Of a stretch of DNA of 64,000 nt, positions 1 through 9,109 are shown in pieces. A model generated the notes under the pieces. It searched no databases, had not been told where the DNA came from, and was given only the letters and a program-made list of their open reading frames with translations. This DNA is from Bifidobacterium catenulatum PV20-2 (GTDB taxonomy: Bacteria > Actinomycetota > Actinomycetes > Actinomycetales > Bifidobacteriaceae): assembly GCF_000800455.1 (NCBI RefSeq), contig NZ_CP007456.1:1054001-1118000 (forward strand), read 5' to 3'. A program made the translations under genes and the position numbers. The stretch's first letter is position 1. Each line of letters begins with the position of its first letter.

Positions 1-663
1 AGCGAATACGGCATCCCCAGCGTGGCCCATCTGACCGCGCAATATCTGAACAGGGATGACGTCGACCAGGCACTCGATATGTTCGAACAGGCCAAAGTCT
101 CCGGCGTACTCGCCTTGCGTGGCGACCGCATCGACGGTGCCGAACCGGCAGGAGTGTTCGACCATGCCAGCGATCTGGCCGTGTACATCCGCCAGCAGCG
201 TCCGGGCATGAAGATCTACGGCGCCTGCTATCCGGAAAAGCATCCGCAGGCGGCAACACTGGAAGAAGACATCGACAATCTCAAAAAGAAAGTCGACGCC
301 GGCGTGACACACCTGATCTCGCAACTGTTCTACGATAACGAGGACTTCCTGAGATTCCTCGACAAAGCGAGGACTGCAGGCATCGACGTGCCGATCGAAG
401 CGGGCATCATGCCAGTCATGAACGCGAAATCGGTGTTGAACATGTCGAGCAAATGTCAGTCGAAGATTCCCGAAAAACTCGGCATCATGCTCGATAAATG
501 GGGAAGCGACAAGGCTTTGCTTAAAGAGGCGGGTATCGCTTACGCATCCGAGCAGATCTGCGATTTGGTGGCGCGGGGCGTCGACGGTGTGCACCTGTAT
601 ACGATGAACCATCCATGCGTCAGCCGACGTATTTGGTCCAACGTCAAACCATTCTTCGTCTGA
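1..663 (+). CDS. metF: 5,10-methylenetetrahydrofolate reductase, 5' end outside window
   Basis: Only the C-terminal ~220 residues are present: the frame is open from base 1 and the GTG at 22 is internal. The family reduces methylene-tetrahydrofolate to methyl-tetrahydrofolate, the methyl donor for methionine synthesis, in a cytosolic FAD-binding TIM barrel. Visible signatures are HLTAQ near the cut edge, KVDAGVTHLISQLFYDN in the middle and GIMPV. The frame is intact to the TGA at 661-663. A second, damaged and clearly diverged copy lies at 1418-2121, so this is the likely working copy. A glnE fragment follows after 82 bp. Confidence 0.93.
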   Translation, partial: SEYGIPSVAHLTAQYLNRDDVDQALDMFEQAKVSGVLALRGDRIDGAEPAGVFDHASDLAVYIRQQRPGMKIYGACYPEKHPQAATLEEDIDNLKKKVDAGVTHLISQLFYDNEDFLRFLDKARTAGIDVPIEAGIMPVMNAKSVLNMSSKCQSKIPEKLGIMLDKWGSDKALLKEAGIAYASEQICDLVARGVDGVHLYTMNHPCVSRRIWSNVKPFFV

Positions 664-745
664 TTTCAGGCGATGCAACAAACATCAGGGGCGGTTGCGG
701 GTATTTCGCAACCGCCCCTGGTTTTATACGGTTGCTATAGAAACC

Positions 746-1465
746 ATGACTTCCATGCAACACAAGTTCGGAGCGCTCGATCTGATTCGAGCAGGGCTGC
801 AAGATTTCGACAAAGCTCGCACATTGTTCGATGAGCTGCACAATGACGGCATTGACGATGACAGAATGCGACTGCTGCTGACAACGCTGGAAAAAGCGTG
901 CGATCCTGACGTCGAACTCAGCAACCTGGTGGACATCACCAACGCGATGCAAAGCCAGGGGCGCGACTTCGACGCCATGGTGCCCGACGAGGCGGCGCTC
1001 GTACGGCTCATCACCGTGCTCGGCGTATCCGATGAAATGGGCAAGCTCATGCGATTCCGGCCCGAACTCGTGGAGGCCGTAGCCAACGACGCCTGCGAAA
1101 GCCATCTTTACAATCACGAACAGCGCAGAGCGCATGTGCTCAAATCCGTAGGAGCCGATCCCAATGACCATGCCATGCCGGCCGCAAGCCTGCCACTTGC
1201 CGAGGCTGCGACGGCGCTACGTAAAACCTATCGCAAACAACTCGCCGCAATCATGGCGCAAGACGCCACGGCGAACGATCCCATCGAAATCCAACCGCGC
1301 ATCAGCGCCGAACTTTCCGACCTTGCGGACGCGGCGCTTGAAGGCGCGCTCGCCATCGCACGCCATGAAGTGGACGGCAGCGAACATGTACGTTTCGCCA
1401 TCATCGGCATGGGCAAATCCTCCGATCACACGGCTACGGCGCGCATCGCGAACGCGATCCGCTAA
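746..1465 (+). pseudogene. glnE: truncated glnE 5' fragment fused to metF sequence
   Basis: The ATG at 746 opens a 239-residue frame whose first ~224 residues match the N-terminus of the full glutamine synthetase adenylyltransferase at 9451. It stops matching exactly within the IIGMGK motif (1405-1417), before the catalytic Asp residues of the adenylyl-removase domain. The next residues, SSDHTATARIANAIR, belong to MetF, and a TAA at 1463-1465 ends the frame. The product would lack every catalytic motif, so this is a recombination remnant. No separate function is inferred. Confidence 0.9.
932..1417. repeat. 486-bp glnE segment, repeated at 9640-10125
   Basis: Bases 932-1417 align without gaps to 9640-10125 (constant offset 8708) with only scattered substitutions. 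Upstream of 932/9640 the two glnE copies diverge strongly. Downstream of 1417/10125 the first copy switches to metF. The pair flanks the 8.2-kb insertion as long direct repeats and could support excision by homologous recombination. Confidence 0.88.
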
Positions 1466-2121
1466 GAATACGGCATCGACGCGGTGACACATCTGACCGC
1501 GCAGTATCTGGATCACGAGGCCGTGGACGAGGCGTTGGACATGTTCGACCAGGCCAAGGTCTCGGTGTGCTCGTCCTGCGCGGCGATCACGTGGAAGGTC
1601 GTGAGCCGGCCGGCGTGTTCGAGCACGCCTCCGATCTGGCGGCATATGTGCATGAGCGCCGTCCGAACCTCAAACCGTACGACGCCTGCTACCTGGAGAA
1701 ACACCCGCAGGCGGCAACACTGGACGAGGACATCGAGAATCTCAAAATCAAAGTCGACGCCGGCGTGACACACCTGATCTCGCAACTGTTCTACGATAAC
1801 GCCGATTTCCTGCGCTTCGTGGACAGGGTGCGCGCCGCCGGCATCGACGTGCCGATCGAGGCCGGCATCATGCCGGTGACCAACGAGCAATCCGTGCGGC
1901 GCATGACCTCGATGTGCGCCTCTCGAGTGCCGGAGAGGCTGGATCGGATTCTGCAACGATGGGGGAGTGACCCCGCTACGCTGAAGGAGGCCGGCATCAT
2001 CTACGCCTCCGAGCAAATCGCCGATTTAGTGGCCCGGAGCGTGGACGGCGTCCATTTGTATTCGATGAACCATTCCGGCATCGCCCGTCACATCTGGCGT
2101 AACGTGCAGCCGCTGTTCTGA
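1418..2121 (+). pseudogene. metF: second metF copy, truncated and frameshifted
   Basis: This resembles the 3' two thirds of metF. It starts abruptly at the glnE junction, carries an in-frame TAA at 1463-1465, and has lost one base in the codons around 1563-1567: the intact copy reads VSGVL there, while this copy shifts frame. From 1567 to 2121 the frame is clean and ends in NVQPLF. Divergence from the intact copy at 1-663 is considerable overall, but some blocks are near-identical (for example 1748-1800 against 291-342). It therefore looks like DNA from a related species rather than a fresh duplication. Confidence 0.9.
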
Positions 2122-2256
2122 GGATTATCTGCCTGTTCGCCGCGCTGCGATTGTGTTCCGCGGGGATGGCGGAACGTCATATATGTGACGCCGAGAGAGT
2201 CCTGTTGCGTCGGATATCACGCAAGATCGTTCTATCCGACGTCACGGTTGGGACTT

Positions 2257-2595
2257 CTACTTTTTCTTGGTATTCCTCGCACGCTTCAGTGGTGTTTTCG
2301 GCTTGGCGGGCTCGAACCACGGGAAGCAGTGAAGCACCCAACGGTGCAGTGGCGGGGTCTTGGCGACGGCCCAACCTGCAATCATTGCGAAAATCGCCAC
2401 CCACGAGGCGAGATTCTGCTTGGCGAAGATCAGCAGGATGGTTAGTCCCACGGCGACGATGCCGAGGACTTGCGAATATTTGTTCTGTGATTCGGTGGTC
2501 TTGTCCGTCTTCATCGGCACGAAACCGAAGAACAGGCCGATCGCCACGGATGCGATGGCGACGGCGACACAGATGATGATGTCCTGAGTGCTCAT
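2257..2595 (-). CDS. small membrane protein with basic tail
   Basis: 112 residues, not assigned to a family. Two or three hydrophobic segments are visible (residues ~5-25, ~42-60, ~63-80), then a proline- and lysine-rich tail ending in RARNTKKK. The ATG at 2595 has a good ribosome site (GGGAGGG). It is the outermost minus-strand gene of the inserted sugar cassette, 86 bp beyond the ATPase gene. A helper role in the transporter is only inferred from position. Confidence 0.7.
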   Translation of the reverse strand: MSTQDIIICVAVAIASVAIGLFFGFVPMKTDKTTESQNKYSQVLGIVAVGLTILLIFAKQNLASWVAIFAMIAGWAVAKTPPLHRWVLHCFPWFEPAKPKTPLKRARNTKKK

Positions 2596-2681
2596 GAACG
2601 TTCCCTCCCGGAACAGGCGATGAAGATATGCGATTGCATCAGTCTACCGTGGCGCATCGGTGCGCGCCGGATGCCCTCCTT

Positions 2682-3524
2682 CTATTCGAGATTCATCTCG
2701 GCGCTGATCGTGCGGTCGATGAGCTTGCGCTGATGGATCATGTTGGCGTATTTCGGGTTCTCCGTCATCCCCTCGCTCCCATGTCCGGCGTCAACGCCAG
2801 CGATTTGCGCGATAATCTCCTCGTAGGAGGTCTTGGCGGTGCGATACACGCCGCGGATACGTCCTTGTCGGATGACCACGATGCGATCCGACACCGCGAA
2901 CACGTTCGGCAGGTCATGGCAGACCATCACCACCGACCGGCCATCGGAACGTATCCGTTTGATGTAGGACAGCACTTCTGCAGCCTGCATCACCGACAGC
3001 GAGGCGGTCGGCTCGTCGAGCAGGATGAGCTGCGGGTCGTTGAGCAGCGTGCGGGCGATGGCCACGGTCTGACGCTGCCCCACCGACAGCGAGGCGATGG
3101 GGGACCCCACGCGGATCGCGGAGTTCAGCGCTCCGAGCACGGAACGGGCTCGCGTGTTCATCATATCGTCGTCACGAACCCAGCCCGACTGCATCTCCTT
3201 GCCGAGGAAAAGATTGGAAGCCACATCGAGGTTGTCGCAGAGCTCCTGGCCTTGGAAGACGGAAGCGATGCCCATGCGGTCCGCCTCCCGGATCGATGGG
3301 ATCGTCACCTGTTCGCCGTTGAGATAGATATGCCCGAATCCGGGTTGCAGAAAACCGGAGATCACCTTCATCAGTGTGGACTTGCCGGCGCCGTTGTCGC
3401 CCACGATGGCAATGACCTCTTTGCGATCGATGGTCAGATTCACCGATTTCAGCGCCTCGACGAATCCGAATCTGACGCAGATGTCCTCCAATCGCAGCAA
3501 CGGAGGTGTACTTGCGTTCCTCAT
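2682..3524 (-). CDS. sugar ABC transporter ATPase, single nucleotide-binding domain
   Basis: 280-residue ATPase of the CUT2 carbohydrate-importer type (FrcA/RbsA-like half). Walker A is GDNGAGKST (residues ~42-50), the signature is LSVGQRQ and Walker B is LILLDEPT. Members of this family normally have either two fused ATPase domains or a partner. No permease or binding-protein gene adjoins this one, and the divergent operon at 4978-9011 brings its own double ATPase. It may serve the MmsB-type permease under other conditions or a permease elsewhere. Genes 2682 and 3567 probably share a transcript, 42 bp apart. Confidence 0.85.
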   Translation of the reverse strand: MRNASTPPLLRLEDICVRFGFVEALKSVNLTIDRKEVIAIVGDNGAGKSTLMKVISGFLQPGFGHIYLNGEQVTIPSIREADRMGIASVFQGQELCDNLDVASNLFLGKEMQSGWVRDDDMMNTRARSVLGALNSAIRVGSPIASLSVGQRQTVAIARTLLNDPQLILLDEPTASLSVMQAAEVLSYIKRIRSDGRSVVMVCHDLPNVFAVSDRIVVIRQGRIRGVYRTAKTSYEEIIAQIAGVDAGHGSEGMTENPKYANMIHQRKLIDRTISAEMNLE

Positions 3525-3566
3525 GTCATCCCTCTTTCCTTGACCTTTCCCTCATGGGTGTTTCGT

Positions 3567-4736
3567 CTATGCTGCGATGCTGTTGCGGATCGCATGTCCG
3601 ATGGCGGCGAGCGCGCCACCCAGCGCGCAGTTGCCGCTCGGGTGAGGGGAGCTCAGCACCGTGATCGGCATGACCGCGTCGGGGAACAGCAGCCGCTGCA
3701 GCGCTTCATTGAACGGTTGCGTGAACACCTCGCCGGTCATGGCGAGTTTGCCTCCGACCACGACGACCTCCGGGTCGATGCTGATGCACAGGTCGGCGGC
3801 CACTTGCCCGATGCGCACCGCCGTGTCGGCGATGATGCGGCGGCATCCGGGGTCGCCGTCGTTCGCCTGTGCCACGAGGTCATCCATCGTCATGTTGCCG
3901 TGTGTGACGCTGAGCAGTTGCACCAGCCGGTTCTCAGAGACGATGGTGTTGAGACATCCGCGATTGCCGCAGGAGCAGATCGCACCGAGCGGATCGACTT
4001 GGATATGGCCGATCTCGCCGGCTAGGCCGGTCACCCCGTGCATGATCTTCCCGCCGGCAACGATACCCGCGCCTACGTTGTCATTGGTGGAGATATAGAC
4101 GAAGTCGCGCTTGCCAATTGCCGCGCCCATGCGCGATTCGCAGTAGGCGGCGTAGTTTGCATCGTTGTCGACGTATACGGGGGTGTTGAATGCGGTGCTT
4201 AGCAGGGAGACGATGTCGAAGCCATCCCACCCGGGCATGATGCCGGGGATGGCGATCATGTGGTCGCCGATGGCGACTGGTGCGGCCAAGGCCACGCCGA
4301 TGCCGGCGATCTCCCCGAGATCAGCGTCGATACTGGTCATGGTCTCATCGATGAGTTGTATCGCGCGTTCCAGTGTGGTGTCGGCCTTGTGTCCGAGGGG
4401 AAGCGGCAGCATATGCTCCGCGATGATTGATTTAGAGAAATCGACGACGGCCAGTTTCAGTTCGCGTTGCGCGATCCACAGGCCGATGCCGAGACCCTGA
4501 TTGTGGGCGAGTTTGACCAAGGTAGCCCTGCGGCCGTTGCGTATGGTGCTTTTGGTCTCCAGCTGTCCCTCGTCGACGAGTTGGTGGACGAGTGTGGAGA
4601 CCGTCGCGGTGGAGAGGCCGGTGACCTCCGCGAGTTCGACCTGCGTCATGGCACCGAATTTGTGGATACTGGACAGCAGGTTGGCGCGGTTTGCCTCGCG
4701 CAGGGAGGTTTGTGAGCCGAAAAGTCGTGTTGCCAT
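3567..4736 (-). CDS. ROK-family transcriptional regulator (XylR/NagC type)
   Basis: 389 residues: an N-terminal winged helix-turn-helix (residues ~20-70, with TQVELAEVTGLSTATVSTLV), then an actin-like ROK domain with a GAGIV/GLAGEIGHI segment and the zinc-binding CSCGNRGCLN motif. Such proteins sense sugars or sugar phosphates and repress uptake operons. It is divergent from the binding-protein gene; the shared 241-bp gap holds a strong promoter overlapped by a dyad. It is therefore the likely repressor of the uptake operon; the ligand is not readable from sequence. Confidence 0.9.
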   Translation of the reverse strand: MATRLFGSQTSLREANRANLLSSIHKFGAMTQVELAEVTGLSTATVSTLVHQLVDEGQLETKSTIRNGRRATLVKLAHNQGLGIGLWIAQRELKLAVVDFSKSIIAEHMLPLPLGHKADTTLERAIQLIDETMTSIDADLGEIAGIGVALAAPVAIGDHMIAIPGIMPGWDGFDIVSLLSTAFNTPVYVDNDANYAAYCESRMGAAIGKRDFVYISTNDNVGAGIVAGGKIMHGVTGLAGEIGHIQVDPLGAICSCGNRGCLNTIVSENRLVQLLSVTHGNMTMDDLVAQANDGDPGCRRIIADTAVRIGQVAADLCISIDPEVVVVGGKLAMTGEVFTQPFNEALQRLLFPDAVMPITVLSSPHPSGNCALGGALAAIGHAIRNSIAA

Positions 4737-4869
4737 GGATATCCAGTGTAGTCCGACACGGTAGTCGCCGGGGCCGTGTGCGCTCTTCCTGCGGCGTGTC
4801 GCGTCGAAAGGCGCATATACAGCTCTTATGTTCGATAACTGAATTTAAAAATCGTCTAAGAACCAAAAT

Positions 4870-4902
4870 AAGTTTGACAACTTAACTCAAGATGTATACT
4901 AT
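4870..4902 (+). promoter_or_regulatory. promoter with dyad over the -35, sugar uptake operon
   Basis: TTGACA (4874-4879) and TACTAT (4897-4902) are separated by exactly 17 bp, close to ideal for a sigma-70 promoter. A perfect dyad, AAGTT-TGAC-AACTT (4870-4883), covers the -35 box. Placement between the ROK gene and the uptake operon suggests repression by occlusion. Confidence 0.78.
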
Positions 4903-4977
4903 GGGATGAACCGGGATGGTCCGGATCACAAACGGAACGATGGTTGTTCCGTCACCCTCAAAGATGAAGGAGAATAT

Positions 4978-6159
4978 ATGCAGTTCACCAAGAAGATCGT
5001 CGCCGTCGTGGCGGGCGTGGCGATGTGCGCGGGTCTCACGGCCTGCGGCAGCAGTCGAACCGGACAGTCTGGCGACGGCGACAAGATCGAGAAAGGCGCA
5101 ACCATCGGCATTTCGATGCCGACCAAATCCGAGGAGCGCTGGAACAAGGATGGCAACAACCTCAAGGCCAATCTTGAGAAGCAAGGGTACAAGGTCATCC
5201 TGTCGTTCGCGGATGACAAGCCCGCCCAACAGAACGCCGACATCGAGAACATGGTCAACAACGATGCGAAGATCGTCGTGGTCGCCTCCAAGGACGGCAC
5301 CGCGGTCGGTCCAGCCGTCGAGAAGGCCCGTGACGCTGGCGCGAAGGTCATTGCCTACGACCGTCTGATCATGAACACCGACGCGGTCGACTACTACGCC
5401 ACGTTCCAGCTGGAGCAGACTGGCGTGCTCGAGGCCACCTGGCTGATCGACAAACTCGGGTTGGAGGACGGCGCCACCGGCCCGTTCAACATCGAGCTGT
5501 TCGCAGGCTCCCCGGACGACAATAATTCCAAATACTTCTTCAAGGGCGCATGGGATCTACTCCAGCCCTACTTCGAGAAGGGCATCCTCGTCAACCCATC
5601 CAACCACGGCGGCGGCGTGAAGGCCTCCGACAAGGCCGAGGACATCTGGCAGAAGATCGGCGTGCAGTCTTGGAAGGCCGAGCAGGCCCAGAAGGATATG
5701 GAATCCATCCTCGACTCCACTTACGCGCACGGCGAGAAACTCGACGCGGTGCTCAGCCCTTACGACGGCATCACCCAAGGCGTGGCCAACGCCATCGAGT
5801 CCAAGCGCCCGGATATGAAGCCCGGCACCGACAGCTGGCCGTACATCACTGGCCAGGACGCGATGGAGATCTCCATCGCCAACATCGCTAACGGCAAGCA
5901 GGGCGAGACCGTGTTCAAGGACGTGAACAAGCTCGCGAACGCCGTCGAGGAGTTGATCATCGAGATCGCCGAGGGCAAGGAGGTGTCCGGCATCAACGGC
6001 AAGTTCAACAACGGCAACTTGGACGTGCCGTCCAAGCTGCTTGACCCGCAGGGCATCACCATCGACAACCTCTCCGATCTGGTGAAGGCGAACTACGTGA
6101 CCCAGAGCCGCTTCAACGAACTGACTAAGGGCACGCTGCTCGAGGATCAGATCAAGTGA
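4978..6159 (+). CDS. chvE: sugar-binding lipoprotein, ChvE/XylF-like
   Basis: 393 residues from the ATG at 4978, chosen because GAAGGAGAATAT precedes it. An N-terminal signal with lipobox LTACG (Cys ~23) predicts a lipid anchor on the outer face of the membrane. The rest is a periplasmic-binding-protein type I fold that binds monosaccharides and delivers them to an MmsA/MmsB permease. It is first in a chvE-mmsA-mmsB operon. A strong hairpin follows the stop (6175-6210), expected to give more binding protein than membrane parts. Substrate is unproven: the ChvE group takes several pentoses and hexoses. Confidence 0.88.
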   Translation: MQFTKKIVAVVAGVAMCAGLTACGSSRTGQSGDGDKIEKGATIGISMPTKSEERWNKDGNNLKANLEKQGYKVILSFADDKPAQQNADIENMVNNDAKIVVVASKDGTAVGPAVEKARDAGAKVIAYDRLIMNTDAVDYYATFQLEQTGVLEATWLIDKLGLEDGATGPFNIELFAGSPDDNNSKYFFKGAWDLLQPYFEKGILVNPSNHGGGVKASDKAEDIWQKIGVQSWKAEQAQKDMESILDSTYAHGEKLDAVLSPYDGITQGVANAIESKRPDMKPGTDSWPYITGQDAMEISIANIANGKQGETVFKDVNKLANAVEELIIEIAEGKEVSGINGKFNNGNLDVPSKLLDPQGITIDNLSDLVKANYVTQSRFNELTKGTLLEDQIK

Positions 6160-6174
6160 CGCGACGGTTCGACG

Positions 6175-6210
6175 GATGGGGCACGCGGCCGTCGTGGCGT
6201 GCGCCCCATC
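6175..6210 (+). terminator. hairpin between binding-protein and ATPase genes
   Basis: The arms GATGGGGCACGC and GCGTGCGCCCCATC can pair almost perfectly around a 10-nt loop. There is no T-run, so it is more likely an mRNA-stabilising or partial-termination structure than a full terminator. Confidence 0.6.
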
Positions 6211-6240
6211 CCCTCGCAACACAATATGAGGAGTGATGAA

Positions 6241-7797
6241 ATGTCTCAAACAGACACCATTCTGATGATGGAGAACATCACCAAGACGTTCGGACCGGTC
6301 AAGGCCCTGACTGACGTGAATCTGGAGGTGGGCCGTGGCGAGATCCATGCCATCTGCGGCGAGAACGGCGCGGGCAAATCGACGTTGATGAACGTGCTTT
6401 CCGGTGTGTATCCATACGGCAGCTACAGCGGCAGGATCGTCTTCGACGGCAAGGAATGCAGATTCCGCACGATCAATGACTCCGAGGCTGATGGCATCGT
6501 GATCATCCATCAGGAGCTGGCGCTGAGTCCGTTCCTGTCCATCGCCGAGAACATCTTCATTGGCAACGAGCGAGCCAGGGCCGGCGTCGTCGACTGGGAC
6601 TGGACTCGCGCCGAGTCCAGAAAGCTGTTGGATCGCGTGGGTCTCCCGGAGGATCCGGACACCAAGATCATGGACATCGGTGTCGGCAAGCAGCAGCTCG
6701 TCGAAATCGCCAAGGCTCTGAGCAAGGATGTGAAACTGCTCATCCTCGACGAGCCCACCGCAGCCCTGAACGACGAGGACTCCGCCCATCTGCTCGGTCT
6801 GGTGCGCCAGCTGCGCGACGAGCAGGGCGTGACTAGCATCATCATCACGCACAAGCTCAACGAGGTCGCCGCTGTCGCCGATAACGTCACCATCATTCGT
6901 GACGGCTCCACCGTCGGACAGATGTACGTGACGCCGGAGACACCGCTCGATCAGGACGAGCTGATCCGCAAGATGGTCGGTCGCCCGCTGCACAACTTGT
7001 ATCCGGATCATCCCTCTAACAAGCCGGGCGAGGAATATCTGCGCATCGAGGATTGGACCGTGCATCATCCGCTCGACGTCGAGCGCGTGATTGTGGACCA
7101 CGCGAACATCAACGTGCGCGCCGGCGAGATCGTCGGGCTCGCGGGGCTGATGGGTGCCGGCCGCACCGAGTTGGCCATGAGCGTGTTCGGACGGTCCTAT
7201 GGCTCGAACATCTCAGGCAACGTGTACGTCAAAGGCAGGAAGGTCAACCTGCCGAACGTGCAGGCCGCCATCGACGCCGGAATCGCCTACGCTACCGAGG
7301 ATCGCAAGGTATACGGCCTAAACCTGTTGCAGAACATCCGTGAGAACGCCTCGCTCGCCTCGTTGAAGAAGATGAGCCGGCACGGTGTGATGGACGATAA
7401 CATCGAACGCAAGGAGGTTGAAGAATACCGCAAGGACTTCCACATCAAATGTCATGACATCGATGTGAACGTCGGCACGCTTTCCGGCGGCAACCAGCAG
7501 AAGGTCGTACTCGCCAAATGGGTGATCTCCCAGCCGGACATCCTCATCCTCGACGAACCGACCCGAGGCATCGACGTCGGCGCCAAATACGAGATCTACG
7601 AGATTATCGACCAGCTGGCCGACGCCGGCAAGGCCGTCATCGTGATCTCCTCCGAACTGCCGGAACTCATCGGCATCTGCGACCGCATCTACACCGTAAG
7701 TTACGGCGTCGTCACCGACAACGTCGAGAAGAATGGATTCACTCAGGAATACTTGATGAAGGGAATGACCAAGGAAAGGAAGGTGGACGCCCGATGA
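6241..7797 (+). CDS. mmsA: multiple-monosaccharide ABC transporter ATPase (two domains)
   Basis: 518 residues from the ATG at 6241, preceded by GAGGAG. Two nucleotide-binding domains: the first has GENGAGKST and LILDEPTAAL; the second has a degenerate Walker A (GLMGAGRTE), the signature LSGGNQQK and ILDEPTRGID. This pattern is typical of RbsA/XylG/MmsA-type CUT2 ATPases, where only the first site is fully canonical. It energises uptake through the downstream permease, whose gene overlaps by 4 bp (ATGA). Confidence 0.93.
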   Translation: MSQTDTILMMENITKTFGPVKALTDVNLEVGRGEIHAICGENGAGKSTLMNVLSGVYPYGSYSGRIVFDGKECRFRTINDSEADGIVIIHQELALSPFLSIAENIFIGNERARAGVVDWDWTRAESRKLLDRVGLPEDPDTKIMDIGVGKQQLVEIAKALSKDVKLLILDEPTAALNDEDSAHLLGLVRQLRDEQGVTSIIITHKLNEVAAVADNVTIIRDGSTVGQMYVTPETPLDQDELIRKMVGRPLHNLYPDHPSNKPGEEYLRIEDWTVHHPLDVERVIVDHANINVRAGEIVGLAGLMGAGRTELAMSVFGRSYGSNISGNVYVKGRKVNLPNVQAAIDAGIAYATEDRKVYGLNLLQNIRENASLASLKKMSRHGVMDDNIERKEVEEYRKDFHIKCHDIDVNVGTLSGGNQQKVVLAKWVISQPDILILDEPTRGIDVGAKYEIYEIIDQLADAGKAVIVISSELPELIGICDRIYTVSYGVVTDNVEKNGFTQEYLMKGMTKERKVDAR

Positions 7798-9011
7798 GCG
7801 CCACAACCGCAACATCTGCACAGAAGAAAGAGAAGGTCAGCCTGCTGGCCACCATCGGCAACAATGCCCGCCAATACGGCATCGTCGGCGCGTTGCTCGT
7901 GATCGTCATCGCCTTCGAGATCCTCACCGGAGGTGTGCTGCTCAAGCCGAACAGCTTCGTGTCGCTGATCCAGCAGAACGCCTATGTGATTATCCTCGCC
8001 ATCGGCATGGTGATGGTCATCATCGCCACCCACATCGACTTGTCTGTCGGTTCGCTAGTCGCCTTCATCGGCGGCGTCTGTGCCCTGCTGATGGAGCGCG
8101 CAGGTATGAACTGGACTCTCGCCATCCTCCTCTCCCTCGTCGTCGGCCTCATCGTTGGCGTCTGGCAGGGATTCTGGGTGGCCTACGTGGGCATCCCGGG
8201 CTTCATCACCACCTTGGCTGGCATGTTGATGTTCCGAGGGCTCGCCACCGTGATCGTTGGCGAATCCGTGCCGATCACCTCCAATGCCTTCCGTGGCATC
8301 GCCCGTGACTATCTGCCGAATATCCTGGGTTTCTGGGGGCCGTTCGATGGCCTGACCCTTGTCGTCGGCGTGCTGTGCATCGTCGGCTACGCTTTCTCCC
8401 AGCTGCGCAAGCGCAAGCGCGTCGAGAAGGTCGGCCTGGTGCCTGAACCGATGAACCTGACTATCCTCAAGATCGTCCTCACGGCCGTGGTCATTGCGTT
8501 CGTCACCTATCTGCTGGCCTCTTCGGGCAACGCGGAACAGGGCGGCATCCCGATTATGCTCGTCATCGTCGGCGTGCTCGTGCTCGTCTACAACTTCATC
8601 CTGACCCGGACCGTGTTCGGTCGTCACGTCTACGCCGTCGGCGGCAACCGCAAGGCAGCCATCCTCTCCGGTATCAACACCAAGCGCGTCGACTTCCTGC
8701 TGTTCGTCCATATGGGCTTCCTCTCCGCCGTCGCCGCGGTCTGCATGCTGTCCCGTCTGGCTTCCGCGACTGCACAGGCCGGCATGGAGTTCGAAATGGA
8801 CGCCATCGCCGCCTGCTTCATCGGCGGTACGGCCGTCACCGGCGGTATCGGCACGATTCCGGGGGCGGTGGTCGGCGCATTCGTGATGGGCGTCATCAAC
8901 CAGGGTCTGTCGATCATGGGCGTGGACACCGCCGTGGTGAAGACCATCAAGGGCCTTGTGCTCCTGCTGGCCGTCGCCGTGGATATCATGTCCAAGCGCA
9001 GGAAGAGCTGA
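7794..9011 (+). CDS. mmsB: multiple-monosaccharide ABC transporter permease
   Basis: 405 residues from the ATG at 7794, which overlaps the ATPase stop as ATGA. About ten hydrophobic segments and the CUT2 permease signature around HIDLSVGSL (residues ~80-88) are visible, as is the late FIGGTAVTGGIGT segment. It forms the membrane channel with MmsA and receives sugar from the lipoprotein at 4978. It ends the three-gene transporter unit and is followed by a 19-bp-arm hairpin. Confidence 0.93.
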   Translation: MSATTATSAQKKEKVSLLATIGNNARQYGIVGALLVIVIAFEILTGGVLLKPNSFVSLIQQNAYVIILAIGMVMVIIATHIDLSVGSLVAFIGGVCALLMERAGMNWTLAILLSLVVGLIVGVWQGFWVAYVGIPGFITTLAGMLMFRGLATVIVGESVPITSNAFRGIARDYLPNILGFWGPFDGLTLVVGVLCIVGYAFSQLRKRKRVEKVGLVPEPMNLTILKIVLTAVVIAFVTYLLASSGNAEQGGIPIMLVIVGVLVLVYNFILTRTVFGRHVYAVGGNRKAAILSGINTKRVDFLLFVHMGFLSAVAAVCMLSRLASATAQAGMEFEMDAIAACFIGGTAVTGGIGTIPGAVVGAFVMGVINQGLSIMGVDTAVVKTIKGLVLLLAVAVDIMSKRRKS

Positions 9012-9031
9012 TCCGTTCCGAATCCCCTCCG

Positions 9032-9072
9032 GCGGATGGGGTCGGCATCGCGGCGATGCCGACCCCATCCGC
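9032..9072 (+). terminator. long perfect hairpin after permease gene
   Basis: Left arm 9032-9050 and right arm 9054-9072 are perfect 19-bp inverted repeats around a 3-nt loop. The core GGATGGGG is shared with the hairpin at 6175. No clear T-run follows, so it may act as an RNA-protecting 3' end or a weak terminator. Confidence 0.7.
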
Positions 9073-9109
9073 CCGTCCCATGCTCATTGTCGAAAGAAAA
9101 GGAGTCCTC

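Noticed and set aside
1..2121. Insertion sequence as cause of the metF/glnE rearrangement
   Set aside because: No transposase gene or terminal inverted repeats are present at the junctions; homology and microhomology explain them better.
2628..4025. 465-residue frame on the plus strand
   Set aside because: It is antisense to the ATPase and ROK genes, which have full family motifs and ribosome sites; the frame is a by-product of their codon bias.
5557..7101. 514-residue minus-strand frame
   Set aside because: Antisense to the binding-protein and MmsA genes; His/Val/Asp-rich composition typical of a shadow frame.
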